From positions 16,875,601 through 16,939,600 of the forward strand of contig CM073322.1 in the NCBI GenBank assembly GCA_037043015.1: DNA of 64,000 bases, written 5' to 3'. This document shows, piece by piece, positions 49,001-62,016 of this stretch. How positions within the stretch are numbered: the first letter of the stretch is position 1; each line of letters opens with the position of its first letter. The stretch is from Bryum argenteum (lineage: Eukaryota > Streptophyta > Bryopsida > Bryales > Bryaceae). The translations under genes and the position numbers were made by a program. The notes below the pieces were generated by a model. The model was not told where the DNA came from. It saw nothing but the letters and a program-made list of their open reading frames with translations, and did no database searches.

Positions 49001-52000
49001 ATTCAAACTAGATTTGGAAGTATATAGGCTCAAGCATCTTGTTAGTATCTCTTAGATACTTATTGAGTTTTCCATTTGGTTTCTTAAATTAAATATGCTA
49101 CATGATTTATAGAGACATGTCCTTGCACAATTCTCTTTCATGTCTACTAAAATTTTTCTATTTATGTACAAATGTGAACAAAACCCACAATGCAAACCAA
49201 GGTAAAGACATTGTCTTAAGTGAAAAGTTGTTAGAAGTGACTTGGCCCACTAGACATTTAAGATAAGTGACAACCAAAAGGACACAAATTCTTGTCATTT
49301 TGGACCGTCACTTTTTTGCATTTTCCTTCGAGTGTAAGGAGTCTCCAAATCAAGCCTTAAATTGGGTTAGAAATCAAGGTGGTTAAATTCTTTTTCAGAC
49401 CAACTTTTGTAGCTCTACCTCAATGAGTCCTTCTAGGTACCTCCTCAATGTCAGTTGACAATGCTACATATATACAACTATGGTTGGTTAGCTACATACA
49501 TACAACTATGGTTGATTACTACTTCGTGTGAATGATTGGATGTCCATCCAGTAGTAGGTATTACCACATCCGTTTGACTTCGGTAATCTCATTCTCTTGT
49601 CTTGCAAGTAAAACATGTTAAAAACTAAAACTCTAACCTCAGACTTACACTATGTTCTATCACAAACTCTCTAAGGAGGAAGGCTTTGATGAACACAAAT
49701 ACAATAAAATCACCATAAAACCTGTTAAAAACACACCCTATAGACCTATCCTCCTGTCCAAAGCAAAGAGGTATGTACATACTAGAACATAGAGTTTTAT
49801 AAATGCTACGGAAACAATAATCAACCCTAATTAGGCAATTATAGCTATTGTTGCTTGGCGAGAACTTCTCTATTTTTTGTAATTTGTAACAATCATTAGT
49901 CTGCACCAAAGAGCAAGCACCCTGCTTACGACCCATATAGAACAAATACAAAGTATAGAAGTGTGTTGATTGAATAGAAAATGTTGTCATTGCAGCACCT
50001 GCACCTTCCTTTGTCATTGTTTTTACTTCGCTTACTCAACTCGTGTGCACCTCAAAGCGAGCAATTGATTGTGGTTCAATTTCTCCGAGCAACCTAAATT
50101 GCTATTGCAACGCTCTAGAACATTGTTCAACCTCGCATTTTTAGAGACTCTCTTCTAGTATACTATTCTTCAACAATCTATTGTTATATGATAAAATAAT
50201 GTTAAGTAAAAGTTTAAAATAACATACTAAAGTGATTTAAGAAACAATTATATTTCTTATATTACCTCAAAGACCTACAATCTTGTAAGAGAAGCATAGA
50301 AATTGACAAATAAGATAATTAAATATGCTTCTACAGACATAATTGATTAATGGTATACAATATAACCTTTTGAAATTATTTATGGAGTATCATATAATAC
50401 CATCAAAATTTATTGGAAGAAAAGCACAAGCTTAAAGGCCTTAATAAACCATGAGATTATTACATCTTTAATTTTCCAATTTGCTACTATTCAAAACCTA
50501 CAAACACACACATTTGATGATTGGTAAGTTTTTCATATAACCTACCATAGAAAGTAACCTAAGTAAAGTATATAATTTCATCAAATATATGTTAGTACAA
50601 ATCAAATCCAACCAACAGTGTGTTCAATATACTCATAATGATCAACGCTCACCTTCTATAAGCATAGGTGTTGCCATTGATTAATACATGTCATAAAACT
50701 TTGGCACTCTGAGCGCATTGCTTGGAGATATTGAAGGAGACTAGTGGCCATAATTAATCAAAAACCTAGTGCACAATAATCATCATAAACTAACACTATC
50801 TAAGGCATAGTGAATTATTAGAAGAATCCACTTTAAAAACATGCAATAATTTTATTGCTTATGGCCACAATAGTTGAGAAACTTGTTGATAATATCTAAT
50901 AACCTCCAATTATGAAACTATTCATGTAGTTGACGACCTTAGAAAGACAATTTATATTTAAATAATCAGTACACTTAATATGCTTCAAGGCATCTTTCAA
51001 GTATAGTTGTAAGATATTCAACTCCCTTTGGAAGTTTTTAACCAATAATCTCACCTTATGCTATTAATTGATCCTTGAAGTCCTACCCATGAGATATGAT
51101 ACTTTTTGCACTTTGATTAGGCTCTTGTGATAAGAAGTTTGATGCCAAATTCTTTGAACTTCTCATGTGAATAGGTCTTTGATGAAAAACATGGTAATAA
51201 AAACTCTAGAAAAGGGAACTTTTGTACAAATATTATGATAACTGTATGTTGTTAGGATGATCATGTTTGAAGCAGATCTACGTGATACTCTTACTTAGAG
51301 AATTCTTTGTGCAATCCTAGCTAGATTATTAATCACAATATCGCCTCACATTAAGTATACAACCAAGCAATGTTGCGCAATGCCAAAGGGTGGTTCTAAC
51401 TCTTTTTGACCAAAAGCCAAATACTTATATCATGGGTTGTAAAGGGGAGAAAAGTGGATCCCATATTTTGTATGATGGTATCGGTTGTCATTATGCAATG
51501 CTTCTCCTCGGTGTTGACTTTCTGAGGTTATGTTATTCTCCAGATCACGTGTTTTTTTATGACGTATTGAAAAGTTTGGCAATATAAAAGGTCATGAAGG
51601 TTCTAAACACATGATTCTTGGCTTGAATTTTTGTAACATACTTTACACTAACAAGTTTTCCTATGTCCCAGAATAATTGATCAAATGCACGGATTTCAAT
51701 TTGTCCAAGAATCTTTAATTGGTTGAAAACAAGTTGAAATCCAACACTTTATTGGGCCCTTTGATGACCTCACCACCATCTATGAAGTCTTTCAATCACC
51801 TCATTATGATACCACTCTACTCATTCTATCTTCATGCTTATCATTCACAATTTGAGAAACAAAAATAAACTCTCGATGTCAATCGGAAACTATCATGACT
51901 TAAACATTTCATTAATCAAAATCTAGTTTTGCATCTCCAGGGGCTACTTATTGGTGAGATTGACTTATTTTGTTGCTTGAGCAACTTCTCCATTCATTTT

Positions 52001-52436
52001 ATCCCCCATTGACATTGATTGAGCTCTAGAGAGGAGATTTTTGATTAGTCAAATTCCGCTCAAGCTTTTGCGTGTCAAAACGTAATGAATACATAAAAGT
52101 CATGAAATTATTTGCATATCAATAATATATTTTTTAGGAGTTTAAGACTTTGAATATTCAAAAAAAATACTAACCTTTATGGGTAAATGTATAAACATCT
52201 AAGCCCTTTTCAATCACACTTAAAAGCCTCAACCTCTAGGTACAAATTTGAAAAGAATGTTAAGAAAATGCAAAAATATAAACATCCAACTATAAGATCT
52301 TTAAGTTAGTTAATCAAGTTGCTAATTCTAAAGATGTGAATGTCAATCAAGATAATAAGCTTTGACCACCATATCTTGGACATTGACCAAAACAAGCAAG
52401 AAGGATTTTGAAGTTGAGGGCCTAAAATTTTGAGGT
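46057..52436. other. Gene desert
   Basis: AT-rich non-coding DNA. 47140-47270 is T/A low complexity. At 49460-49520 a roughly 40-bp segment (ACATATATACAACTATGGTTGGTT) is duplicated in tandem. The 130-codon minus frame at 49625-50017 has no recognisable domain. No gene is supported. Confidence 0.5.
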
Positions 52437-52439
52437 TTA

Positions 52440-52857
52440 AGGCGTGTTCGCACCTGGCCTTAGAGGAGGTTTTAGGAGGGGGTCTTAACTCTATTAAAAA
52501 GTGTGTGTTCCCACCTACATTCATTAGTGATTACCAATTCTACATGGATGTCCACATGGCACACTTTATAGAGTAGGGTATTTGTAAACATTTAGGAGGA
52601 CAAAAGAGATTTGAGCAATAGTAGGCAATACTTAAGGGAGCACCAATATCGGAAATATTCTCAAATTTTTCTCACTTAAGAGTGGTCTTACGTATTGTCC
52701 CACTTGAGGGGCCATTACGTAATCCCCTCACTATTGATTACACCTTGATGAACTTCATTGATGACACCTTTTTTGAAAAGAAGGTATTCCTCCCCAAATT
52801 GTGGGGGTGTTAAATTTTTATCCACGCTCTTTGCAAAGGCTAGGTGCAAACAAGCCT
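52440..52857. mobile_element. PIF/Harbinger-like MITE
   Basis: The left end AGGCGTGTTCGCACCTGGCC and the reverse complement of the right end AGGCTTGTTTGCACCTAGCC match at 17 of 20 positions. TTA flanks both ends (52437-52439 and 52858-52860). It is 418 bp and non-coding. Confidence 0.8.
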
Positions 52858-52860
52858 TTA

Positions 52861-54963
52861 GGCTAGTGTCACCGTCATTTATGGTCATTGCTAATTTTTT
52901 AGTGAGTTACTTCAGTACTAAAATTGAATTCTTTTTGTGTCTTTTTCTTTCGTTTTGGTATATAGTGTGAGTTTCAAAAGGTAAAATTTATGTTTTGTGA
53001 AGGTGTAAAGTCTAAGTACCATGATTTTTTTCTTCATAGATGCACTTTGGGTGCATGGGCACATAATAGTAGCTATTTGAAATAAATATTAACCTAGAAA
53101 AAAGTAGGTACTAAAAATGGGATATACAAAACAATATAGTGACTCTGCTTGTTGTATCTTCTTATAAAGGAAGATATTCTATTTTACCCCTTATATCTTT
53201 TCACTTTCTCGATAGAATTGACCATGTATATATTTTGCGTATCTCTTCTTTTCTATGATAAATATCATTAATAAGCATGTAAACTCTATTTAAGAAAATC
53301 ATACTATAAAAACACACAAGTTGCTAGAAATATGATGAACTTCTATATAAAACTCGTAGATCACCTCTTTTTCTACATGCATGATCTTATCGCCTATAAA
53401 TAATGATTTCAACTAAGGTAGTTCGTTTTTTCAAGGCTCAAACACAACAAGAAAATAGATCTCACAAGATATATCAATGATTAAATCCATCACACGGAGA
53501 AAATTCTCATTGGTTGATTATTCATAAAGGTTTGTTGATAACTCTAAAAGCAAAAGAATCATAAAACTCCACTACATAGTATTTTTGCCCTTATAGATTT
53601 CCAAAAACAAAAAAACAAGCTTTTGAAACTACGGTCACCTCAGATGAAGGTATCAGTTTTAGGTTTTACTTCTTAACTATTTTGGAGATGTAGGGTAAGT
53701 CATAGAGTTTCGTGTAAGACTATTTCCCATAGAAAGCAAAATTATGACTTGGGATTTATGAAACATTTTGGTCCTCAACCCCAAAAGGCCTATAAAACTT
53801 TTTCTTCTTAAGAAATTCTTTAGACTTTTGTTTTTGGAATATGTTTCGGATCCTGAGAACCCAATAAATCATTTTGTGGTTCATTGGAAACTTTGTACCA
53901 ATGCCATGCCTAAACCACAAAGCTTTTCTAAAGTGAATAAATTAATGAAGCAAAAGGTTGGTGAATTGGCTATCAAAGACAATCTAGAGATCTTCTTCCG
54001 CGTGTGCGATTTATTTTCTTATAAGTTTATAAATAGAAACATATGAATTTCTATAGCCATTTTATGAACCAATCACCTTCCAGTATTGGCATGTCATGGA
54101 CAACCTGTCCAATTAAACTTTGCTTTTAGTTGCATTTTGTTTACCTCCCGCCCATTATAAGCCTCTACAACAATTTTGTAAACGTCCAATGCTCATGAGA
54201 TGAATATGTAAATGGTAGGTAAACTCATTCTATACTCTTTTCTAAGGTGGGCTTTATGTCTCAATATAAAGTTGTAATGCATGATCAAAGATTCCTACTA
54301 GAGATAGTTTAAAGTGCTCGATCTCCACAAAATTGCTCGATCTAGCAATCTAATATTTATATCTTATTTTTCTTAAGCTTCTTATACTAGTGATCTCATG
54401 AACCCTATCATTACAATTTTGCATATCATTAATTAAAAATCTAAAAATAGTTCCATTAACTTTCTCAAATTTCTTAGCAAGAAAAAAGGTTGGTACCCCC
54501 TTAGGCCTTTGATGGTTAAAACAAATTTGTACTTAAATTGCCAAGTGACCCAAGCTTAACTTTTATACAAGGACAAGCTTTAATGTTTGAAGTGATTTTA
54601 TTTGACGCGTTTGAAAGCTTCTAGCAATAATCTATGTTTTTCCTGTAAAAAATTTTCAAACATTGAGAAGTTGAAATCTTCACAATTTTTTTTGTCAAGA
54701 ACTATCAAGCTCATTTAAAGCAACTCATCAATGTTCATTTAATTCCCAAATTATACTTTCAACATTAAGCATGGTTTACCATATCTTTACATAAGCAATG
54801 TTTCCTAACCTGTTAAGAATGATTCAATAAAGTGTAATGGGTCTCTAAAAATTTTCATATGCTTACTTAACTTTGTGTCCTCCTCGGAGATAAATTTGAG
54901 CAAAATGTTTCGGCTACCAATGATCAAGTCCCCTTTTGCACAATGTCAAGATAGGCTCGCAAG

Positions 54964-55009
<46 letters not shown>

Positions 55010-58000
55010 AATAGACTTTTAGTTTTTTGATCTCACTAATTATAGAAATCTGACAATTCAGATTCAAATTAAGATTATCTTTTAAAAATAGGGTTGTGTA
55101 AGAGATCATGTGTTTTAAGATCTTGAAAGAATATAAATTAGTCCACCTTCAATTCATGTATAGAGGTAGAAAATCGCAATTTTGGGTTACTAAGTTCTAA
55201 AATACATAAGAATCATTAAGAAATGACATTGTTTTATCAAATTGCAAAATTATATTATAAATCCTTTGATAAAACTAATGCTTTAACATAGTTGTTGCCT
55301 CATAGTCATGCTGCAGAGTCCGGAATAGTTTTAGCTTGGAATAGTTTTAGCACTTTGTTTTGAAGTAATAATCTAGTAGATTATTTTCAAGTTGAAGTGA
55401 GTTCCTTTGCTATTTTATTGTTCGCTCATTATGTTTAACACGTTTAACTAAGTCTAGATTGTGCAGAGTTTAGAATTAAGAACAATAAGTGTCATAGAAT
55501 TTTTAATATCTAGTTTTGTGAAGGTATTCTTCAAACATGTAAATTTTAGGCTTATAAATGGGGGAATTCATCATGTTTGAAAGTTTAAATGAAGTGAAAG
55601 TCAAACTTTAGTTGAATGTGGCATCTAAAATCTATGCCATGTACTAGTACTTTAAGGGTGGAAGATATATTTCTAGAATAATCTACAAATATTTGTGTGA
55701 GACTTTCCACAAAACTTATCGTGGATAGTTTGGACACACTTTCTATACACTTATTCTTACACATTTTAGACTACTTGTCTGTATCAAACATGACGATCAT
55801 AAACATGAGTGCGATTCATGATTTAATCTTTAGTTGCTATATCTTAAATGTAATGTACTCGTTTAACAACGGATATTCTTTCACTTTTCAATAAATATCT
55901 CAAATAAGAAAAATATTATACGTAAGATGTAGCTTTGAAGAGATATTGGAGAGTATTAAATATATCATATGTATTCTAATATTATTTTTCACAAGGGACA
56001 TGACACAAGTCTTTGCAACAATATATTGAGTGTTGTTTACATTTTAACAAGAAAAACACTTTAAACATAGATAATCATTGCAATGTCAATGCCTTTTCTT
56101 TGGAATTCACAATGGTCGTTTTCAATTTCAATTATTCCTCTAGATAATGTTCGTAAAGAGTATATTGATCTACCATGTTTTAAGTCTACATACCTAAATC
56201 TCCATATCCTATAACCTTGATTCACAAAAGCAAACCTTCGTATTATGCTCTCTACATATACTACTAATGTCACAAACATTGATGTTTTCTTTTGAGTTTA
56301 TTATTGTATCTTATGCCAAAAACCTAATTAAGAACTTTAATGCTAAAATTCTAATCTTGTTAAGATTCTAGTGTATAGCTTATAGATTCCTACAAAAATC
56401 AAGAAATGTTGTATAGATCACCAATTCTTGGATTATGTCATTGTCTTCATATAATCAAGATATGTATTTCTTCTTTGTAATATCAATAAATGGTTTGGCA
56501 TGATTTTCAAGTTAGTAGAGATTCAAATCAGGAAAAAGTTCTTCATTTCTTATATCATATCTCCAGCTCCACCTACTCCAAATGACAAGAAACCACAAAA
56601 GCATTATGACTCTCTATGTAATATTAACAAAAAGGTGACATTACTACATGTTGTGTGTGGTTTACGTATGTAGAGTTAGAAACTTAACACAGTTACAATT
56701 GTTTTTCACAACTATGATCTAGATTCTAGAGCAAGCTTTTTCACATAAAAGTTCCTTATGTTCCAATGATAGTCTAGAACCTTTTCTATGAACAAATAAT
56801 ACGTTAAGAGACCGATGTATGTTACACTTGTACTGTGTGGAGATTTTTCAGGGTAAGTTACATAATCTTTTACGTTTTTTATCGAAAATAAATGTTGGCT
56901 CGAACTAATTTGTTATTGGTATTATTTGTTAGAGGTTGATTGAAAGTACTTAGGCACATATTTTCACAAGATAAATATCTTTTCACAAATCTTGCTACTA
57001 ACAGTATGTCTTAAGGTAATCTTGTCAACTACATCAAAATTAATGTAAGATGCGATTTTGGACACACTTTTTTTCGTGATTGTTTACTCTCAATTTTATT
57101 TTACTCTCAATGAAACAAATTATGGATAAGGGTTTGTAAGGGTCTACCTTTGGCACCAGTTCATCATTAATAGCAAGCCACCGACGAAGAAAGACAAAGG
57201 CTTGCCACTATTTGTATCATTGACTCCCTAAGGTGTGGTGAAGGCCATTAGAATTCAAATTTCCAAAATATTGCCTTAGGAGACTTCAAAATGAAAACCC
57301 TCATATCTAAATGAAAAATCTCATTGTCTCCATGACTAGCTTACTCACTTTAAATAAGCTCATCTTTCCCTTTGTATGTAGTATAGTTAGGTGTATCTTG
57401 GTAAAAAGTTTTGTTTTGTGTAGAGTTATAAACCTCCATTGGTTATAACTCTACACATATTAGTTATAACTCTACACAATGTGGTTACACTAATATCTAT
57501 TTCTTGTGCAATTAAAAACTTTACTTATGTTATAACTAACTACTATCTCAATAACAAAAGGTAACATTACTAAGAGGTACACGTGGATTTCAAAAAATAT
57601 GATATAGCACACCAATCTATTGGTTAGTTGATACAACAACATTGATGATAGTAAAAATTAAGACAACATTCGTTAACAAGAATAGTTCTTGTTGGAAATA
57701 TGTCAAGGCATTCAATATCAGGTTAATGAATAAGCTAAATGAAGTGTATAGTGTTGACACTTAGGACACTTGGTATATCATAAAAAGAAGATAATAGAAA
57801 GGTACATAATTGATAGTTAACAAGGAGTTAAACTTGCAAAGAGTTCTACCTACAAGGTATACAACATATTTATGCAAATAAGTTTTGATGTAATAGTTAA
57901 GGTTCTACCAAAGGAAGAATAACCTTCAAATTAAGAGCTGTAAGAACATAGAAAACAAACAAAATTAGATTAAAATTCCCTGATACAATAATGTAGTGGC

Positions 58001-58206
58001 ATTCCTTACAAAAGTTTCCAACATTTACAAGAAGTGGAATTACATTAATAACACTATTTTGAACCTTATGAGGAACTTGGCTTGCAATCCTTTAATGTAT
58101 TGTTCTTTCTTTTATCTTGAAAGTTATTTGATAAAGATTAAGGAACACCAAACATTCTATCTTAGAAAAAGAACCTAAGAAATACAGTATAAATCAATTA
58201 CCCACT
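52861..58206. other. Gene desert, continued
   Basis: Very AT-rich, with no coding feature supported. A poly-T tract of about 42 bp lies at 54967-55008. Confidence 0.5.
54967..55008. repeat. Poly-T tract, about 42 bp
   Basis: Uninterrupted homopolymer in the gene desert. Confidence 0.95.
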
Positions 58207-58210
58207 AACC

Positions 58211-59180
58211 CCCATATGTTCTTGACTATTTTTAGCCTAAACAAAACTACATCAAAAGTGTCATAGATGAAAGTGAAGGTAAGCTAGTTAGATCTTTACC
58301 TTCAAAACTTGTAATAGACTTATTGTAAGTCATGTGAATCAAAATTGAAGCCACAAGATCTCATGGATTGCAAAAGAAAATTAGTATTAGTACACAAAAA
58401 AAAATTGTAGAATTTTATTGTTTTTGCTCTGGAGTAGAAATGCTACTAACAAACCAATTATTGCAATAAAAAATCATAAAATGGAAAAAAGGATCAGCTT
58501 CGTTTGAGTAACACCCTTATATCAAAATAACCACTCAAAGAACATGCTTGGCTCAAATAATAGCTTTGCAATAATGAAAGTTGCACAACATTTCAAAAAT
58601 GAATTTTAGTTCAAAACTAGACTTCTTGCATTGAAATGCATGCCTTGTTTTCAAAGATCTTGGATATTACTAAGCTTTGTACCGTAGAAACAAAACTTAG
58701 AGTAAAGTTTAAGTTTACAAATAAAGTTGAATCCACCAACAAAGAAAGGTGATACATATCCTTGAGAACCATGCATGTTTTGAGTTTTATCAATGTAAGA
58801 ACATAATTGGAAATCTTAAACCAATATGATTACTATCTTATCTAAATAAAGAAAATTCAACATCATCCTAAGATCACAATAGCAAATAACAACCTTAAAA
58901 ATAAAACTCTTAATTCAGATATAATATTGGAACACTAAAACATGCCGCTTGCATAGAAAACATACACAATTGAAACCAACACAAGATTTCATGCCATATA
59001 TTTATATCATCTTGTATTAAAATATGACTTTCTCCAAAACACAAGAAAAAAGAACAAACTTCATTTCAAAACCATCCCAAAAAATTTCATCCCAAACGAA
59101 GTGCGAATGAGGAAAATATTGCTCTTCAAAGTTGTGGTTTGTCATCTAATTCAATCAAATTCAACATGTGAAGCATGTAA
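58211..59180. mobile_element. Diverged TTAA-type element (inverted copy of the 18247 family)
   Basis: From the left end (CTAACCCCCATATG, then GACTATTTTTAGCC) the sequence follows the 18247-19218 element in reverse complement, including ACTTGTAATAGACTT and GACTTCTTGCATTGAAATGC-type segments. The right limit is approximate because divergence hides the terminal repeat. Confidence 0.55.
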
Positions 59181-59510
59181 GGGTAACTACAATATCAATA
59201 AATATGGAAGTTTAATAGTTCAATCAATTTATGCAAAACTAAACCTTGATGTGTCTTTGAGATCAAATGCAAGAAACAACTTCTTGAGATGTTTAGTCTA
59301 TGTATGATACTAGGTTAATCATTCTTTGAACCAATTAATTAATTGTTTGATATTTTAGAGATTTTACTTCAAACCTACTTATAGTGAAAATTATAGTAGC
59401 TAGAACTCCAATTGCCAAGATAGTTCTTCAATAAACACTTGGATAGTTGGATGATATGCAACAAACAATTGTTGGTAACATAGTTATGAGAATAAGTTGT
59501 CAAGATTGAA

Positions 59511-60467
59511 CCACTATACGTCCTTGGAGTAGTTTTAGCGGAAAACATGTTTATTAAAGAAGTATTATAGATGAAAAAGAAAACAAGCAATTTAAATTCA
59601 AATTGTACGAACTTGTAATAGACTTGTTGAAGGTCATGTGGACCAAAAAATGACTCATGAAACCTCGTAGATTGTGAGATCGTAACGTAAAGGTGTGCAA
59701 AAAAGGCTACAAAATTCCATCATTTTCACTTTGAAGTGAAAATATTACGAACATAAAAATTGCAATAAAAGAAATCACATACTACAAAGTTGTTTAAATG
59801 CATCTCAAAAACACTTTTGTACTAAAAAAATTTATCAAAGAGATAACTTGGCTCATATGGTAACCTTCCAATGGTGAAAACTCACACAAATTTTTCCAAG
59901 GAAAAATAGACTGTAACTAGACCCCTTGCACTCAAATCCATGCCCTATCTTCAACACATCTTGGATTAGGTTAAGATTCTATCACTTGAACAAGACTATG
60001 ATTGTAATCCATCTCAAAAAATAAAGTCGAAATCTAATAATGGATGAAAAACATCTAGATCTTCAAAAATCATCCACTGTTTTAGTGCAGAAACATCATT
60101 GCACATCCAATATCAAAGTTATTCGGATCAAAAAATTGCAACTAAGAAGTTGTTAGTATGCACCCAAAGATCGTACTTTGTAAAACAAATTCATGAAACT
60201 ATTACTGATTTCCTACACTTAGCTTGCAATGATAAAAGAAGCCTCATGTTTGGAATCCCAGAAACAAAAGCTCCCTCACTAAAATGCTTGCCATTAATTC
60301 ATAATTATTTGATGGGTCGAGAATTTTACCAAACAAATTAGACTTGATTTGGAACCCAATGCAAATTATATCATTGAAAACAGAGTTTGGATGAAGAAGT
60401 TATGGCTCTTCAAAGTTTTTGCCCTTCATCCTAGATGTTGTATTTGGACACTAGAGATGTATAGGGG
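59511..60467. mobile_element. TTAA-type element (inverted copy of the 18247 family)
   Basis: The left end is decayed (TGAA, then CCACTATACGTCCTTGG). The right end TATAGGGG is followed by TTAA at 60468-60471. The interior matches the 18247-19218 element throughout in reverse, for example GAAGAAGTTATGGCTCT near 60390-60406. It is about 957 bp and non-coding. Confidence 0.78.
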
Positions 60468-60471
60468 TTAA

Positions 60472-60770
60472 CCCTTGAAGGTCCTTCCACTCCTTAATGG
60501 GCAGCCCGAAATTGGATCTTAGCATCTTTTGGACTTGGGCAATATGAATAGTGCACTTTTTGAACTTGAGCAACATGAATGAACCAATCAATGATGAGTT
60601 TGCAACCTCCTACAAGGTTTTGTGCAATCCCAACCTACCTAGCACAATCCTTTCAAAGCAGAAATCACTCATACATATCGCGATTTGAATTGTAGGATTT
60701 CACTTTGTAGATGCATCACAAAAAGGTACCATAATTTTCACTATATAAAAAAATAAGTGAAAAATTGAGA
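60472..60770. mobile_element. TTAA-type element (inverted copy of the 34786 family)
   Basis: It starts directly at the TTAA that ends the preceding element, with CCCTTGAAGG. The rest follows the 34786-35147 element in reverse, including GGGCAGCCCGAAATTGGATC and CCTCCTACAAGGTTTTG. The right end is eroded. Confidence 0.7.
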
Positions 60771-60774
60771 ATCG

Positions 60775-60955
60775 GGGTATTTTTAGCAATATATCCATTT
60801 TCGAAATCCCCTTAAAAAAAAAAAAAAAAAGCTATTCACATCCTAGCTCTACAAACTTGTAAAAGATTTGTTGTAGACCATGTTGATCTTATAGATTGCA
60901 AGATCGTAATGTTTGAGTGTGCAAAACAAGGTATGATATATTTTCAACATCTTAA
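60775..60955. repeat. Fragment of the 18247 element family
   Basis: GGGGTATTTTTAGCAATAT and ACAAACTTGTAAAAGATTTG correspond to the right part of the 18247-19218 element in inverse orientation. The copy breaks off after about 180 bp. Confidence 0.55.
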
Positions 60956-62016
60956 ATAAAGAACTTATTAAACACTAGAAATATTTATTTCAAGAGCATT
61001 GTGGTTGTGATTATTATAAGTTAAAAAATGTGAATGTCTTTTCAACTTTTGTGAAATATGATTACATGGTCATTTCAAGAAGGTTGTGAGGATAAAGTTT
61101 GCAAAACCACAAACTTGGAAGGATAACATTTGCCTATATGAATTCCTACTAAGGTGCACAAGAGTTTTAGTAAGTTTTTTTTTTGTTGATTTTTAAATTC
61201 TACTCTTATGTGAAATGATAAAGAATTAGAATCAAGTTGAAAATGTTATCAAGATATTATCTGGTTAGAAATCCAATGACAAATTTTGCCTAGTTTAGGA
61301 AATGAAGGTTTCAAAAATAGTATCAAGCTTTATAATGAGACATAAGAAAACAACAACCAAGTGATGTACTTCAAGTGATAAAACTTTGTTTCATATCAAC
61401 AAGTAGGATATAGCAATCTATAAAGACCTTACAATAGCACTTGTAAAAGTAGTGGCAGAACCATAAATTACTTTTAAAATCACACTTTGTAATACACTTA
61501 TTTTCTTTCTTTAATGTGTTTAGAAGTTCCATTCATTTTTGTGCTTGAAATGTGAATGAATAGTTTGAAGGTATTACTACATTTAGTTGCTACTTTCCAA
61601 TATGAAGAGGCAGTTTATGAGTCTATACTACAACTTTAAAATTTTCTGAGATATAACTTTTAGGTTGAGCTCAAGGCTTTGTAGATTGTAATAAAAAAAA
61701 AGGTTAAGAAATAGAGATTTTTGGACTTACTTAGTCAATTACTATTCTGAAGACTTATAAGGTAATACATTGCAATCCTTAAAGACTCATGTGATATATA
61801 TTTATTTTATTGTCTTTTCCTACATTTGAAGAAAAACATCTTGTAAAGATATGCTACTTCCAACTAATTCATTGTGAGGAGAATCTAGATTTGTCAAAAT
61901 TGGTCTCAAACTAGAGTATACGACATTGGATAAACTAGGAATTCATTCAATTTTGTTTCCAACAACAACAATCATATTAGCTTGCCTTAGTGCATATAAA
62001 AAGACTACTATAATCT
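60956..62016. other. 3' flank of the FLX-like gene
   Basis: AT-rich. Its last part should be the 3' UTR. Nothing else recognised. Confidence 0.45.

Noticed and set aside
49625..50017. 130-codon minus-strand frame
   Set aside because: No domain, odd composition and location in an AT-rich desert; most likely chance.
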